Assembly: GCA_036583965.1 (NCBI GenBank)
Contig: JAZBQD010000014.1
Coordinates: forward strand, 39,170,990 to 39,234,989
Direction: 5' to 3'
Origin: Prunella strophiata
Taxonomy: Eukaryota; Chordata; Aves; Passeriformes; Prunellidae
DNA length: 64,000 bases
Under the pieces are notes generated by a model. The model saw only the letters and a list, made by a program, of their open reading frames with translations. It did no database searches and was not told the DNA's origin. Numbering within the stretch: the first letter of the stretch is position 1; every line of letters begins with the position of its first letter. The position numbers and the translations under genes are program-made. This document shows positions 48,895 through 61,067 of the stretch, piece after piece.

Positions 48895-49430
48895 CGTCTT
48901 TCAGTCTGACCGACTGGAACCGGACCTCGCCGTCGGGGCTGGGGACGGGGAGCTCGGCTGGAGCCCGGGGGCCGTGGGGCGGGCGGGGGTCAGCGCGCCC
49001 CTCCTGGGGCTCTTGGTTTTGTCTCGGGAGCCTCCGCAGGATCCCGCACCGCAACCCCGGGGCTGGGTGCCGAGTTCCCGGCGTGGCAGCCGGGGTCGCT
49101 TGGGGAGCAAGGCGCGGGTGCGGCGCTGGCGGCCCGGCGGGGCTGCGGGCGGGCAGCGGAGGCCGCGGCGCTGAGGGCGCTGAGGGCGCTGAGGGCGCTG
49201 AGGGCGCTGAGGGCGCTGAGGGCGCTGAGGGCGCTGAGGGCGCTGAGGGCGCTGAGGGCGCTCCCGGCCCGGCCCGGCCCCCTGGCGGCCCATGGCGCCC
49301 CGCACACGCGGGCCTGGCCGAGCCGCGCTCCACAGGCACCCGCCGCCGTGGAGCTGGAACCTGCGCGTCCTGCCCACTTCGTGCGGGCTTGGTTCGGGAC
49401 AGAGTGCAGTGGGGCGGGAATGGCTTGGTA
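48895..49430. promoter_or_regulatory. Small CpG-rich patch
   Basis: About 535 bp of GC-rich, CpG-rich sequence stands isolated in AT-rich DNA and contains the 9-bp array. It could be a minor promoter, or an island maintained by GC-biased gene conversion. On the minus strand an open frame of 221 codons (49543-48878, starting at a GTG) crosses it. It ends in a TAA at 48880-48878, directly followed by AATAAA at 48877-48872. Because its N-terminal part runs into a CR1 fragment and its middle is the repeat read as Ser-Ala-Pro, I do not call a gene. Confidence 0.45.
49167..49262. repeat. 9-bp tandem array, 10 units plus partial
   Basis: Ten perfect copies of GGCGCTGAG (49167-49256) and six further bases. 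There is not a single substitution, which suggests recent expansion or active homogenisation. Read as codons it gives Gly-Ala-Glu on the plus strand and Ser-Ala-Pro on the minus strand. Confidence 0.97.
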
Positions 49431-49524
49431 GGAAACGTCTGCTCCGGAGAGTGGGATGTACGGATGGATGTGCCCACATTACATTCCCCGTGTTTGTGTG
49501 GGCACAGACAACGCATGGTTGTGA

Positions 49525-49695
49525 CACAGAATCTCGGAGTCACTGCTTTGGGTTGGTAGGGGCCTTAAAGATCATCTAGTTCCAATCCCACTGCCATGGG
49601 CAGGGACACTCTCCACTAGACCAGGTTGCTCAGAGCTCCATCCAGCCCGGCTTTGAACACTTCCAGAGACATCCACAGCTGCTCTGGGCGACATA
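49525..49695 (-). mobile_element. CR1 retroposon fragment, minus strand
   Basis: ACACAGAATCTCGGAGTCAC, TTTGGGTTGGTAGGGGCCTT, AAAGATCATCTAGTTCCAAT, CACTGCCATGGGCAGGGACA, TAGACCAGGTTGCTCAGAGC and TTTGAACACTTCCAGAGACA form the inverted 3' end of a CR1 copy. The fragment stops at GCTCTGGGCGACATAA, where the consensus would continue with 'aacctgttcc'. Only about 170 bp are present. It adjoins the small CpG-rich patch on its right side. Confidence 0.93.
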
Positions 49696-49699
49696 AGGA

Positions 49700-52600
49700 T
49701 TGTCTCTGTATAGAAAAAAACAGAATAAATGCACACACACACAAAAGGATGTATGGAGGAAACCAGCTCTACTGAGCTACTTAACTACATTACCAGTATT
49801 AAAAAGCAGCCAAACCCATCCCTTTGCTGTAATAAACACAACAGGTTTAAACAAATACACAAACTCAGAAAGCCTATAAAATACAAAATAAAATTTTTGG
49901 GGAAAAGCATTTGTGACAGCTGTCAACAGCAATACAAATTCCCCATGCACACTGGAGGTTTTGCTAAGTCTTGAATTTAATAAGGTTTTCTCATTTCTTA
50001 ATTTGCTACTTGTTATCCTTGTTAGAAAAAGGCTGTCTTAATGCTGTTCTCCAAAGACACAAATTATGATAACTCTTTTTATTTTTAAGCATTTTTACTT
50101 GTAGACACCAAAAATTATTTCAGGAGAACCCCACTGTGATTTGCAAGCAAGCAAATATAGAAGCAGCAAACAGATGTATATGTTTATCAAATAAAATAAA
50201 ATTGTGTATATATATGTGTGTATATATACATATGTTCCAGTAGAAAGAATGCTTCCCTTTCCATTAAATCTTTGCCAGAGGAGATGAGTTCACTGTATCA
50301 AGAGATTTGTAGAATTTGTAGCATTCTGGATTAATCTTATCTGCAGAATACACACAGTCACCCCCTTCTTTCTTTGTACTCACAACTGTTTTCTCAGCTT
50401 CTTTGCCTCACAGCTGCAGTGCTAATAATTTATCGTCCCAGTTGCCTCCCTCATACTACTTGATCTGAGTCCTCTTCAAAGCCGAAGGAGTGAGCTGTTG
50501 GACGGGGTGCGATACAGGCAGCATGCGAACGAGGGGGGTGGAGGGAGCTTCAGCTTCTCTTTGGTCATGAGTTCATGAGCCTAGTAATGCTGATGGGCAG
50601 AGTAACCAGAGAAAGCAGAGATTATAAAAAAATGACCTTTGAGATGAGGCCAGATCATCTTTGATGTAAGGCGAATTTGTATGGCTCTGTTTCTCTAAGC
50701 TTGCAGTAAAACAGACCTAGCTGGCAGCGGGAGGCTGAGTGGAGGAGTTCCCTGAGTGGTGTTGGGAGGCAGAGTGATGTTTCTTGCTGCCATCTCAGTG
50801 CAAATGGCATGATACGGGTGAGTCTGAAAGCACTTTGGTACCTCCATGATCCCGGTGCAGTAGTAGCCCCTTGGAAATACCAGGGGTTGGCACAAATGAC
50901 AGCAGCCTCTGAACTGCTCCAGTGTGTGCCAGAAGACTGTCCAGCAGTGTGTAGGTCAGCAGCTGGGGGGACAGAAAGGTGTCCTTGGGTTGTACTCCAG
51001 ATTTCGGCGTGAGAGCGAAGAGCAGGGCCAAATCGTGTTATTAGACAAATATACAAACTGGATTCACTCACACGTGGAAGTAGCAGGCAGCCAAATACAT
51101 TCAGTATCAAACATTTGGAATGGGATAGTTTCCTCTGAGTCTTCATGACCCAGGCTACTAGTGATAAAAGGAAATTCACTCTATGTGAGCTAAAAGTTAT
51201 TTCAGGTGCCAAATTCCACCTCCTGCATCTCATTATCTCTCCCCTTCTGCACTCCTGGCTGGCTTCATGTGAAGGGCTTTCAGTGCTGAGCAAAACTTCC
51301 TCGTTTCCATTTTTTTCCTTTGCTGGTCACCTTAATGTTTTCCTTTCTCTTTGCATCTTCTCCCAAGGCTGGAACAATGCCATGCATGCACAAACACTCA
51401 ATCTCCCAGCCACTGCTGAGCAGGACTCATCACCATTTTACCTTGCTCCCAAGCCAGGCAAGACTCCAGGACAGAGGACCAAGTGGCTGTGGCCATAAAC
51501 ATGGTGTCCAGTGCCCTCTTACCCCCACCATGGTACCCATACATGAGCACAGGGCTGGCAGCTGTGACAGAAGGTTTAAAGTAGACCTGTCTCTTTCCAG
51601 AATCAGAGCTTAAGACTAGAGGAGACATGTTCCATACCTAAACATGCACAAGATGCCATAGGTAGGCAAGCTTGCAGCTTGTCAGTTTATCCCTTTGTTG
51701 GTGTAAGCTGAAGTAACTCATTGCCTTTACAGAAGACTTGTGCCTCAATAATTTTTGTTCTTTTTCAGAAATTATATTCTGAAGTTAGACAAGCTCAGTG
51801 CCAAATCAAGTCCACCATACCTTTTCAATTGAAGCTGACCCCTATGTAAAGGTTTCATTAGAATCACAATATCCAATTAGAAAATGGCCATTCTTGAGAG
51901 CTATTTTCACATTTTCCAACAGAAATTTAGAAATATCCCCAATATAAAAAAAAAAAAAATGTGACTATCTCAAACCCCGGACTTCTCTTTGAAGGGAAAT
52001 TTTAAGCCACAATGTTTTGCATTGCTTTGAAGAGATCCTTTTTCTTTTTTGCTATTTCCAAATAAAAAAATATTGATTGAAATTCACCCTGTGTGTGAAA
52101 ATATCCCATATAAATTCACCCTGTGTGTAAAAATGTCCCGTATTACTACATTTTGGTTTTCTCCTAAGAGGGAAAAAAAATTATGTAGAAGTGTGCCCAC
52201 TCAAACCCAGTGGCTTATCAGGGGCCTTCTCACATCCAGCAGTATAGGTTGATACAATTGTTGTAATATGCAGTCATGAATATTGTAATATGCAGTCATG
52301 TAATATGACATGAATGCATTCACACTCTGATTTCTGTGCACCCAGAAGCAGATCAGGAATACCTTATTGCCTTAGTGGCTGCTGTAAAAGGCCCCACCAG
52401 TGCCAGCACCTGAATCTACTTGTAGAACATGAAAGCAGGGCAGGGCAATAAGAGAAGAGAGTGCAAAGTGGGAGGTGATGGAAAGAAGCTAAATGACACT
52501 AAAATGTCTGACAGGGTGAACAGCAAGAGTACCCCTAGATGTTCCCATGGGTTCTGGGGAGGACAGTGCAGGATGTGAGGGCCTGGGTAAGTTTTTGGTC

Positions 52601-53020
52601 ATGTTTTGATAAGGTGGGGAAGAACAGTTTTGTATCCTAGACTGAGTCTAGTGACAGAGTAGAGAAAAAGTCATGCTTCCTTGAGCCTGCATGGACAAGC
52701 TACCAGGGAACCCAGAGCTGATACTCTGCTACTGTGAAGGCCCTGTAGCTGCTGGTTTGCAGGCAAAATACTTTTGGAAAAATGGGTTTGATAATCTGTA
52801 AATCTTTTAAACTCACTGTCTTAAGAGAAGAGAAACAAAGTACATTACTCATGGTAACATATGGTACTCAAGGACCAAAGGAAATTACTTGTTTATGTGC
52901 TTTTACCTACCAAATAGGATGTGTTGGTAAAGACTGCATATTTATGCCATGATTATGATTTCCTTAATAAACAATTTCTTCCAGAGGACCCAAATATCTT
53001 TATAAACCTTGTCCCTGTAT
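49700..53020. other. AT-rich non-coding stretch with a moderately GC-rich core
   Basis: No gene is recognised. The segment 50.48-51.0 kb is richer in GC and CpG than its surroundings. It holds a 212-codon minus-strand open frame (51293-50655, starting at TTG) and an exon-like stretch on the plus strand (50707-50817). TATATA-rich DNA lies at 50204-50232. Two small tandem duplications lie at 52080-52143 and 52261-52300. Confidence 0.45.
52080..52143 (+). repeat. 32-bp tandem duplication
   Basis: Positions 52080-52111 and 52112-52143 are head-to-tail copies that begin AAATTCACCCTGTGTGT and end in TAT. They differ at three positions. A second, separate duplication of period 22 follows at 52261-52300 (TTGTAATATGCAGTCATG twice). 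Confidence 0.9.
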
Positions 53021-53024
53021 TAAT

Positions 53025-53262
53025 GTGGGCAAACTGAGATGCCAAACAGCTGAGACATGAGGTTTTCTACATGACAAAGGAGTCAGGCACCCAGCTCTGC
53101 TTGGCTTTCCCTGGGAGCAGTGCATCTCAGCCCCCTTGTAAATTCCAGCCTAAGCGATTTGCCCCAGGGTCATGAAGTGAGTCAGTATGTAAAGTGGGAA
53201 CAGAGCCAGGCTATCCTGACTCTCTGTTTCCTACCCTAACCACTGCACTACTCACAGGATAT
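53025..53262 (-). repeat. Ancient amniote L2/MIR-type retroposon fragment
   Basis: On the plus strand the order is GGAGTCAGGCACCCAGCTCT, TTGTAAATTCCAGCCTAAGC, GATTTGCCCCAGGGTCATGA, AGTGGGAACAGAGCCAGGCT, CCTGACTCTCTGTTTCC and CCTAACCACTGCACTACTCA. This matches the reverse complement of MIR/L2-class repeats ('gacttgcccaaggtcacacagc ... ctaaccactagacca'). The strong divergence fits an element fixed before the bird radiation. The family name needs a library search. Confidence 0.6.
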
Positions 53263-56200
53263 TTGGTCATGCAAATCTCATTGCACAGTATCTTGTCAGC
53301 AATGTTTTGCCATGAAAAAAATTGTCACCCCTAACAGCACATGGAAAAAGATAGAAACAGTAAACCCAAGCAGTTCTATATATTCAATGCTGCAGATGAC
53401 ACATCCCACAGTCAGATCTTATTACAATCAAATATTTGTGGTGAAAGGACTGAGATGAAATGATGCAGTCCTGATAAAATGGCCATTAAAGACCAGATGT
53501 ATGCACCTGGAAAATGAGACACACTGCATTAAGTATCAGGCCACAAGTACTCCATTTCCTATTTGGGGTCAGTTCTAAAGTCAAATGAGATCACTTCTCA
53601 TGCTGAGAAGACTCATTTTAGTCTTAGAAATTCATGTAAAAATGAAATAATGAAATACTGCAAGTCAGGTATTCATAAATGTTCACTTAACCAAAAGAAA
53701 AATATGTTACATTTTATATATATGTATATAAATAAACTCAGTTAGATAGTGACATAAATATCATAGTATACTGAAATCAGTTAGTCATAGTCAGTTATCT
53801 GTTTGGGGATGTATATATATAGAGTATTCTTTTAGCACTTACTCACTCAAGTATTGCACTGACATGATGAACTGAGTATCCTCAAACTGCAGGTTCATCT
53901 TTATAAATGATTTTAAATTTAAAGTAAACTTTAAAACGAAATGTGTCATTTTCATTCTCTGAGAAAGAAAATGAGAATCCAGAGGACTAGTTAATAATAT
54001 ATTAATAATTGCAAATATTAATAATTTGCAAATAAATGAAAATGTTAGAAAACATTTCCCTTGGTATTCTATACAAAGATTGAACTTGCTGTGAGCTTTG
54101 CAGTGGGTGTCCAGCAACTGAGTATATAATCTATCACCTTTCAATTACACTGTCTTTAGCTGGAACACAAGACCAAGAAAAACACCATTTTTCCTTAAAA
54201 ATAGCCACAGTCTCCCTGAGAAGCAGATTACACTGAGCTACAGCAGACTCTGTGGATGGGGAAAATGTTTCTCATTTCCGTGTGCTCATAGCCTGTTAGC
54301 ATTATTTACACTGTGGGATTTCCCAGATACCCAGAGGAGTGGAGCTCATTCTGCTAAATGTTGTGGAAAGATGTCATGAGAAAATAGTACCTGCCTGCAA
54401 ATATAAGCTTTGTGTTTACACTGTGCTCCTCTGTACTGCTTAGACAGTGCAAATCTCTTTCAGTTTCTGTTTTCCAATACATTACAATGCCATAATTTGC
54501 CATAGTTTTCATAGGTAAAAAACTAAAATGTGCCTTTTAATCATCATGTGCCACCAAAGATGGGAAAGTGGAGCAGCCAGGCACGCTTGGTTTTGCATCC
54601 AAGTGGTTAGAGGATACTACTAGATCATACCTTTTGCATGCCTTTGTTCTGCCAGAGTATTTATCACCTGCATTACCAGAGGAACCATGTTTCCATTCAG
54701 CAAATTCTGTTCATGATGAAAAGTGATGCCCTGCAGTGTAGCTGGAGTGCCATGATAGAGAAGGTCTAGGAGCCATTAAACATGCTGAAAACATGAGCAG
54801 AGAGCTCCAGTGAAAGAGTTTTAAAGCAAGCACTGACATCTCAGTGTTGATTCCTTTGTTACTAAGATTAAAACTCAAGAAATGAGCATATTTGAAAACT
54901 GAAGCGAATGAAAACTGAACTTTGTTCTCATTCCCATTGTGCTTGGGTTTGAATTCTCAAAACCATTTTAAAACCTCTCTAGCAAGTCAATAACTTAGCT
55001 CCTGCTAAGGAAGGCTGTGAGGGATGGAGGCCAAACTGGCAATGCAAATCTTAGACATCTATGGTCACTGGTCAGCACTAGAGAGTCTGCTGAGAGTTCT
55101 GCAGAGGCAAGAACTGATCATCAACCATCAACCACTGAGGCTGTGAAGGATGTCATCACTTGTCCTGCCACAAGCACCTTGAACACAGTTACCTGAACTT
55201 AGTTTGCACTTCCCAGTCTCTAGGCTTTGATAAATGTGAAGGTCAGAAGTCCACACAGAATCTGCCAACTGCTGTCCAGAGTAAATGCTGTCCTAGACCC
55301 ATGGCAGGGGAGCCTCATTTGGGAGACATCAGTTCCCCTTAAATGGGACCTGACTAAAACCCATGAAGAAGACCAAAACTTGGTGAGCAGAGTGAGACTG
55401 AACACTTGAATGTTTATGTCCATCCTGTCCAGGCTGGGTTATTGCAGTTCTGTCTGTGTTTGGTTCCAGGAGCAAATTAACCTGTTCTCCTCAGTGGAGC
55501 AGGTTACCATGAACCCTCTATTTTTCTGCTCTCTACCCCTTCACTGATTTGTTGTGCAGTTTGTTCTCTGTTTCCAGCTTTTACTTCTGATTTTCAGAGG
55601 ACTCTAAGGTTGACTTAGAACCCCTTTGAGTCACCTCACTACCACATTGCCACACTGACTCACTCCGTTCAGCTGTGTTCCACGAAAATAATACAGCTTA
55701 CAAAACCTCGGATGAATCAAGTATACAGAAAACACTTTATGAAAATCTAATGAGATTTTAAAGATAGATTTAATGGTGTATGACTAGTGCTTGGGCATGT
55801 GACATCTTCCTCTTTACAAAGTGCTTTTCTTTCTTAGAAATAGCATGATTACAGTACAGGTGATTAAACTGTTTCCCACTGCCCAAACGAGACAGAAAAT
55901 CTCTCCCTAGTATTTCCCATGACATATATAGATCTCATTTACCTCAGTAGCGTTTTAGCATCCCATAAAGAAATTCTATAAAACCCTTAAGAAATACTTT
56001 GCCTACAGTAGGAAATTGAGCAATTTGATTCAAACTCAGCCAGTGCTGGCTCTGGGTTTGCTGAAGGTGTGGACAAACCCAAACACATTAAACATGATAT
56101 ACACGGTTAAAACATAGTTGAAGGAAGTAGGTCAAGAAGAAGTTGGCTTGCTTTCTTCTGACAGGTTGGGGCAAGTCTCACCAGTGTATGCACATTTGGC

Positions 56201-59083
56201 TTGTAATCCAGCCTTTAGTTTGGATCCTTCATTTGAGAATGACCTGTTTTGTCTTAATTTTATCCCTTCCCTCCAACAGCAGGGGTTTTGTGTAACAGCT
56301 ACACAGAACAGCTGCTTGGACTATGCATAGGCCAGTTTACATTAGCCTGGTTTTTCTTGAGAAAGTCATGGTTTAAACAAATGGTTATGTCTATTTTAAT
56401 CATTTTTGTCTTCTTTTGAAGTGTTTTTTCAAACATTAGCTTTTTTTTACTTCAAAATCAAGTTTAGCTTTACAAATTAGTCTGCTCTGTCATGTCCCCT
56501 TTAAACACAGCTGTTACTACAATGTAAACAGGGTTTTAAAAATTTAGATAAACAGTTACAAGAAAGAGGTCTTCAAGTGTTTTTAACACATGGCCAGTTC
56601 TTGCTTACTTGATTTTCCTTGGTTTAATAATAGAATTCAAAATACATGCTGTAGTTCACAGATGTCAGGCCCCAAAAATAACACTTACATAGTGTGTTAC
56701 ATTTGCAGTGATGAACAGAGAGACACCAACTAATCCTCCAAATGCCTCTGTGAAAGGGTGAGCATTATTTTATAGGAGCCAAAACAGAGTTTTGTTGGTT
56801 AGAGTAGGAAACATTTTGCAATGATTTCCTACCCTTGCAAACAGCTCCAGTCCTGTCAGTGATAAGAGCTGTTTGAGCCCTGCTAGAGCTGCAATTACTG
56901 TATGTAATGTATGTACGTTACTACATGTAATATCTTTATGTAGCAGCAGCCTGTTGGAGCACAAGGCAAGGACCAGGACTTACTCAGTGGAACTAAACAC
57001 TTGATGTCTGTGGAAAAAAAAACAAAACAGAAAATCAAAATTAGTGGTGAAAATACCATTAATGTCATTATATTGGTAGACCCCATGTTACCAAAAGAAA
57101 CTGGTCAAAATAACCAACAACATTTTAGAAATTAAATGACAGGGCCAAGGTCATCACCAAGGGACACAGTGGCTGGAGTTCAGAATGGGATTTAAAAGAT
57201 TCTTTGCTGAGACTCTGGGCACTCATCCTTTCTTGGCAGCATCACCTCCCTTTAACAGAGCTATCCTCGTGCCCTGTCTGAAAATTTTGCCATTATGTTC
57301 AGCAGCTGGCCTTGTCAGGACATTACCACCCTGTTAAAAGAATGTCAATCATGTAATGACAGGGTGCAAATGATTTTAATGTGAATACTTCTGTGAATGA
57401 GAGAAAGGGCATGGGGATCATAAATCTGAAAGTGAGTGTTTTCCTTTTAATGAATTGAGAATGATTTCAAACTTCAGAACTACTAAAATAAAGTGAAATT
57501 ATGAATGAGTTCTCCCTTAATGGTTATCTCTAACAGCTAAATGTGAAGTGTATGGTATTTGTGTTGCATTTATATCAGACATATGTGAATGCATACAGAG
57601 CCATTAAAAGTCTAGTATAAAATATCATACAGTTTGTTTTTTCTATGAGACTCCATGCTGGTTCCCCCAGATGAAGTTACACAGTATGCTTTCATCCTCA
57701 AAGCTCATTTTCAGATATTAAGAACTATGTTAAAACATCACCTTTTTGGAATGCATGTTTCCAGTGTTGGATTGAACTATTTCAAGCAAATTGGATAGGC
57801 CTTTTGAGAAAATTTAGAGTGAAATAGTATGTTTCAGACACTATAAAAACTAGTTGGTTTGATTTTTTAAAATTCAGAACAGTTGCCTCTTAGGAAACAG
57901 AACTTCTAATTTGCCCTGAGTGGTAGGACTCAGATGTCATCCTCTGTGGGAGTCAGGTACCCAGATCCCTTTTGAGGTTGTGGTTCTAAGGCTGTAGTTT
58001 AAGTCCTCTGAGAAGATCAATTCTGAGCTGGCATAGTCCAATGACTTTGATGGGGCATAGTATATGTTGTCACATAATGGACTATTGATGTAGGAAGAAG
58101 GGGTTTTTATGGTTTAGGCCTTGAAACTGAGAAAGACTCAGAGGATTAGGACTCATTTCACTTTAGCCATCAAAAAAACTAGGTACCCAAGTTCAGACCA
58201 TCTATGATCAAAGGCGAGAGACAGGGAAGGCTAAGGGAAGGCCCATCAGAAAGCAGTATTACTAAGTTAGAGGAGATGAATCACTCCTTAGACATACCCT
58301 TGATGAAACAGAGAGCTGAAGAGCTAGCTTTTAGTCAACTAAAACTCCTGAGATAAAAGCTGTCTTAATACCAAAAGCTTATTAGCAAAATAAAAATAAA
58401 CCTAATTTCTTCACACACCCTTCAGTCCCTGCAACACATCCTTTGTTATAGACATCTGCAGTATGTAATATGGAAGGAAGGAAAAGGTCACTCTTTTACA
58501 CAATACAGTATATAGATAATATCACTTTTCTGATATTTCATGTCAGCATGTGAACTGAAGGGAAATTTCAATCTGGTAGTTGCTCTGCTGTTAGTTTATT
58601 TACAGTCAACTGCCAGAGTAAGCAGAAGAAAATGGACTTTCAGTTTTAATTAGTGGGTGCTTTTAAAATAACCCTGTACTTTCCCTCCTCCCCTCCTTCT
58701 GTATGGTATGCAAAGAAAATGGCTTGGTGAAAGGTAGTATCAAAGGAGAGAGTGCCAAAAAGAGGCCTTCTGCCTGGTACTTGTTTCCAGACATATTTTA
58801 GGGGAGCTTTGCCATACTGAGCAGGAAAATTGTGTGGACTGGAGCACTAAAAATTGTTATCTGGAAAATAAGGGAATCCCTTGCTTCAATTAATCTTCTA
58901 ACGTACACCTAAGTAAAACCATATCACACACTACAAGAAAAGAAAAAAAAATTAGTGAAAAAGAAAACAGGAGGGAAAAGAAGGATGGGAAGAAGGAAGG
59001 GAAGGGAAAAGAATAAAGAAAAGAAAATGAACAGCTGGATATTGAGTCACCTGCCTATCAAGAAACAACAAAAGCCAGCTGCC
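53262..59083. other. AT-rich non-coding stretch
   Basis: No gene is recognised and open frames are short. Segments at 56705-56770 and 57125-57190 read like two halves of one old MIR/L2 copy split by about 350 bp. The segment 58025-58075 (TAGTCCAATGACTTTGATGG) resembles the 'ccattgacttcaatgg' motif of old amniote repeats. Confidence 0.5.
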
Positions 59084-59158
59084 CATCCATCCATCCATCC
59101 ATCCATCCATCCATCCATCCATCCATCCATCCATCCATCCATCCATCCATCCATCCAT
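59083..59158 (+). repeat. (CCAT)19 microsatellite
   Basis: Nineteen perfect CCAT units. The flank at 58935-59030 is purine-rich (GGAAGGGAAGGG, AAGAAAAG). Read as codons it gives Ser-Ile-His-Pro repeats on the plus strand and Met-Asp-Gly-Trp on the minus strand, hence the spurious open frames. Confidence 0.97.
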
Positions 59159-61046
59159 CATCTTTACCCTATCACAACAAAGTTTTTATTGCAAGGCCAT
59201 GTGTTTTCCAACCCTCACCCTCAACACACATTTTCTTTCCATATGATTTTCATCATTCATGGTTGGGGATGAACAAGATTGAGGTTTTTATGGTGTTTTC
59301 CCTTTCTTTTTTTTTTTTTTTTTTTAGGGAACTGAGCATAAGATGGACAGAGAGAAAAATTTTGTGAAGAAAAGATGAGGAGTAAAAAGCCAGTTAGTTC
59401 CTTAATATCCTGATTTCAAAGCTAAATTTTGGTAGGTCTTTCAGAGAAGGGTCCTGTTTAAACAAGAGGAACTGGGGTGCTTGACATCTTTGCTGGTGAG
59501 GCCACAGAGACAACCCTGAAGTGACCTTTGCTGCTTTGGGCTAATGGACACACATCATACAGATGTGTGTTTCCCTAGTTTCCAACCCTAGTGTGTGCCA
59601 TGATCTGACAAGGGGTCATTCTTTCTATTTGTAGTAGAACCATCTTCAGCACTGTCATGAAAGCAGCTTCTCCATGCACTGGGCTACATAGGCTCTTTGG
59701 AAAAGAGTAAGGCAAGAAATTTCATGTGTTAAGTTATACACCAGAGGGAGTTCCATGAATGCAGTACAAACATCCTGATATTACCAAAGAAAAATCCATT
59801 TAAAAATGACAGGACTTGAGACTGCAATCCATAGTTCACACTGTAGCTCCTCCTGTTTGCAAAACTTAGCGTCCCTCCAGATTCATTTGCCCTGCACTTT
59901 CCACAAGCAGCCAAATTTAGAGGCTGTTGAAAGCAAAATTACTCCTTGAATATTCTTTTCCCAAGATGGATCCTTGTCTATTTCTCATTGAGAAAACCAC
60001 GTTAAACTGATTTCCTGTAGGTAATATTAGAAAGTGGGACCCATTTAGGATCACATGAAACAAACACAGTTCTCACATTTGGAACTGCTTTAAGACAATA
60101 TCAAAGAATTTGCAGCCATTTGGCCCTATAGGATGTATATAAAGATGGACAGCCCTCCTCCTCTCCCTGTCCACTCCCTACATGAGCATGCAGTTTTAAT
60201 GTCAGTCTGCTTGCTGAAAGGATGCTATGATTAATAACTCATCTTCTGGTTTCATTCATTATAATTCCTTTTCCCCTGCCCCTCTTGAAACGGTACAAAT
60301 TCCTTTAGAGAAGAGCAGCCAGTGTCTGACTTTTCCCCTGTACTTGAGTTAGCAATGTTGAGCTTCTCCATACAAAAATGGCATCCAGAAACCTGCCATA
60401 TACTTTCCTAATGACTTCAGGAGTTTACTTAATTCTAGGATTGAGGTACAGAGGAGACACAATGTACCAAACAATTCATGATGTTCTGTCAGGTCTTCTT
60501 TCCTACTTTCTTATTGTTTTGTGTTGTGATGTCTTTTGCATTTAATCAGATTATTTTCATACTGTGTCCCACCTTGCAGCTGAATATTTTTCCTTTGAGA
60601 AAATTCCTTTCCTAATGCAAGAAAAGGTAGTACCTTCATTGAAAGCAACTCTGTAAGTTAGAGGAAAAGCTTATATTCTGTGAACATTTGATAACTCTGA
60701 CTGTGGGCTGAGTTGCTACTGCTCTTTGTCTGAGAAACTCAGAATCCATTAAGCTGATAGCCACTGTTCTTCTGAGGAAACTACAGCCCTTGTGGCCCTT
60801 CCTGTTTCCTTTCAACATTCTTAATGTGATAGTGGAAGAGGATATCCTAAGGTCAGACATTAAAATGTGAAGCTGTGAGGTGATGATTAAATGGGAACAC
60901 AGTGAAAACTTCACTCTTCATTATTTTAATATAGTCCAGCCTCTGCTGATATAATCATTTCCAGCAGATATTTAAGGTAGTTATAGAAACTATTAAAAGA
61001 AAGGCCTTTCATTTATTATCTTAATTATATTTTCTGTGTTGCCTTT

Positions 61047-61067
61047 TTTTCTTTCTTTCTTTCTTTT
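61047..61067 (+). repeat. (CTTT)n microsatellite
   Basis: A short T-rich CTTT repeat following a T7 run. Confidence 0.85.

Noticed and set aside
50655..51293. 212-codon minus-strand frame
   Set aside because: No recognisable protein. It overlaps two other minus-strand frames and begins at TTG. It is kept only as context for the exon-like segment.
54590..54640. tRNA-like A box (AGTGGTTAGAGG)
   Set aside because: No matching B box at the right distance and no cloverleaf could be drawn.
58952..59272. Frames with Ser-Ile-His-Pro or Met-Asp-Gly-Trp repeats
   Set aside because: They are translations of the (CCAT)19 microsatellite.
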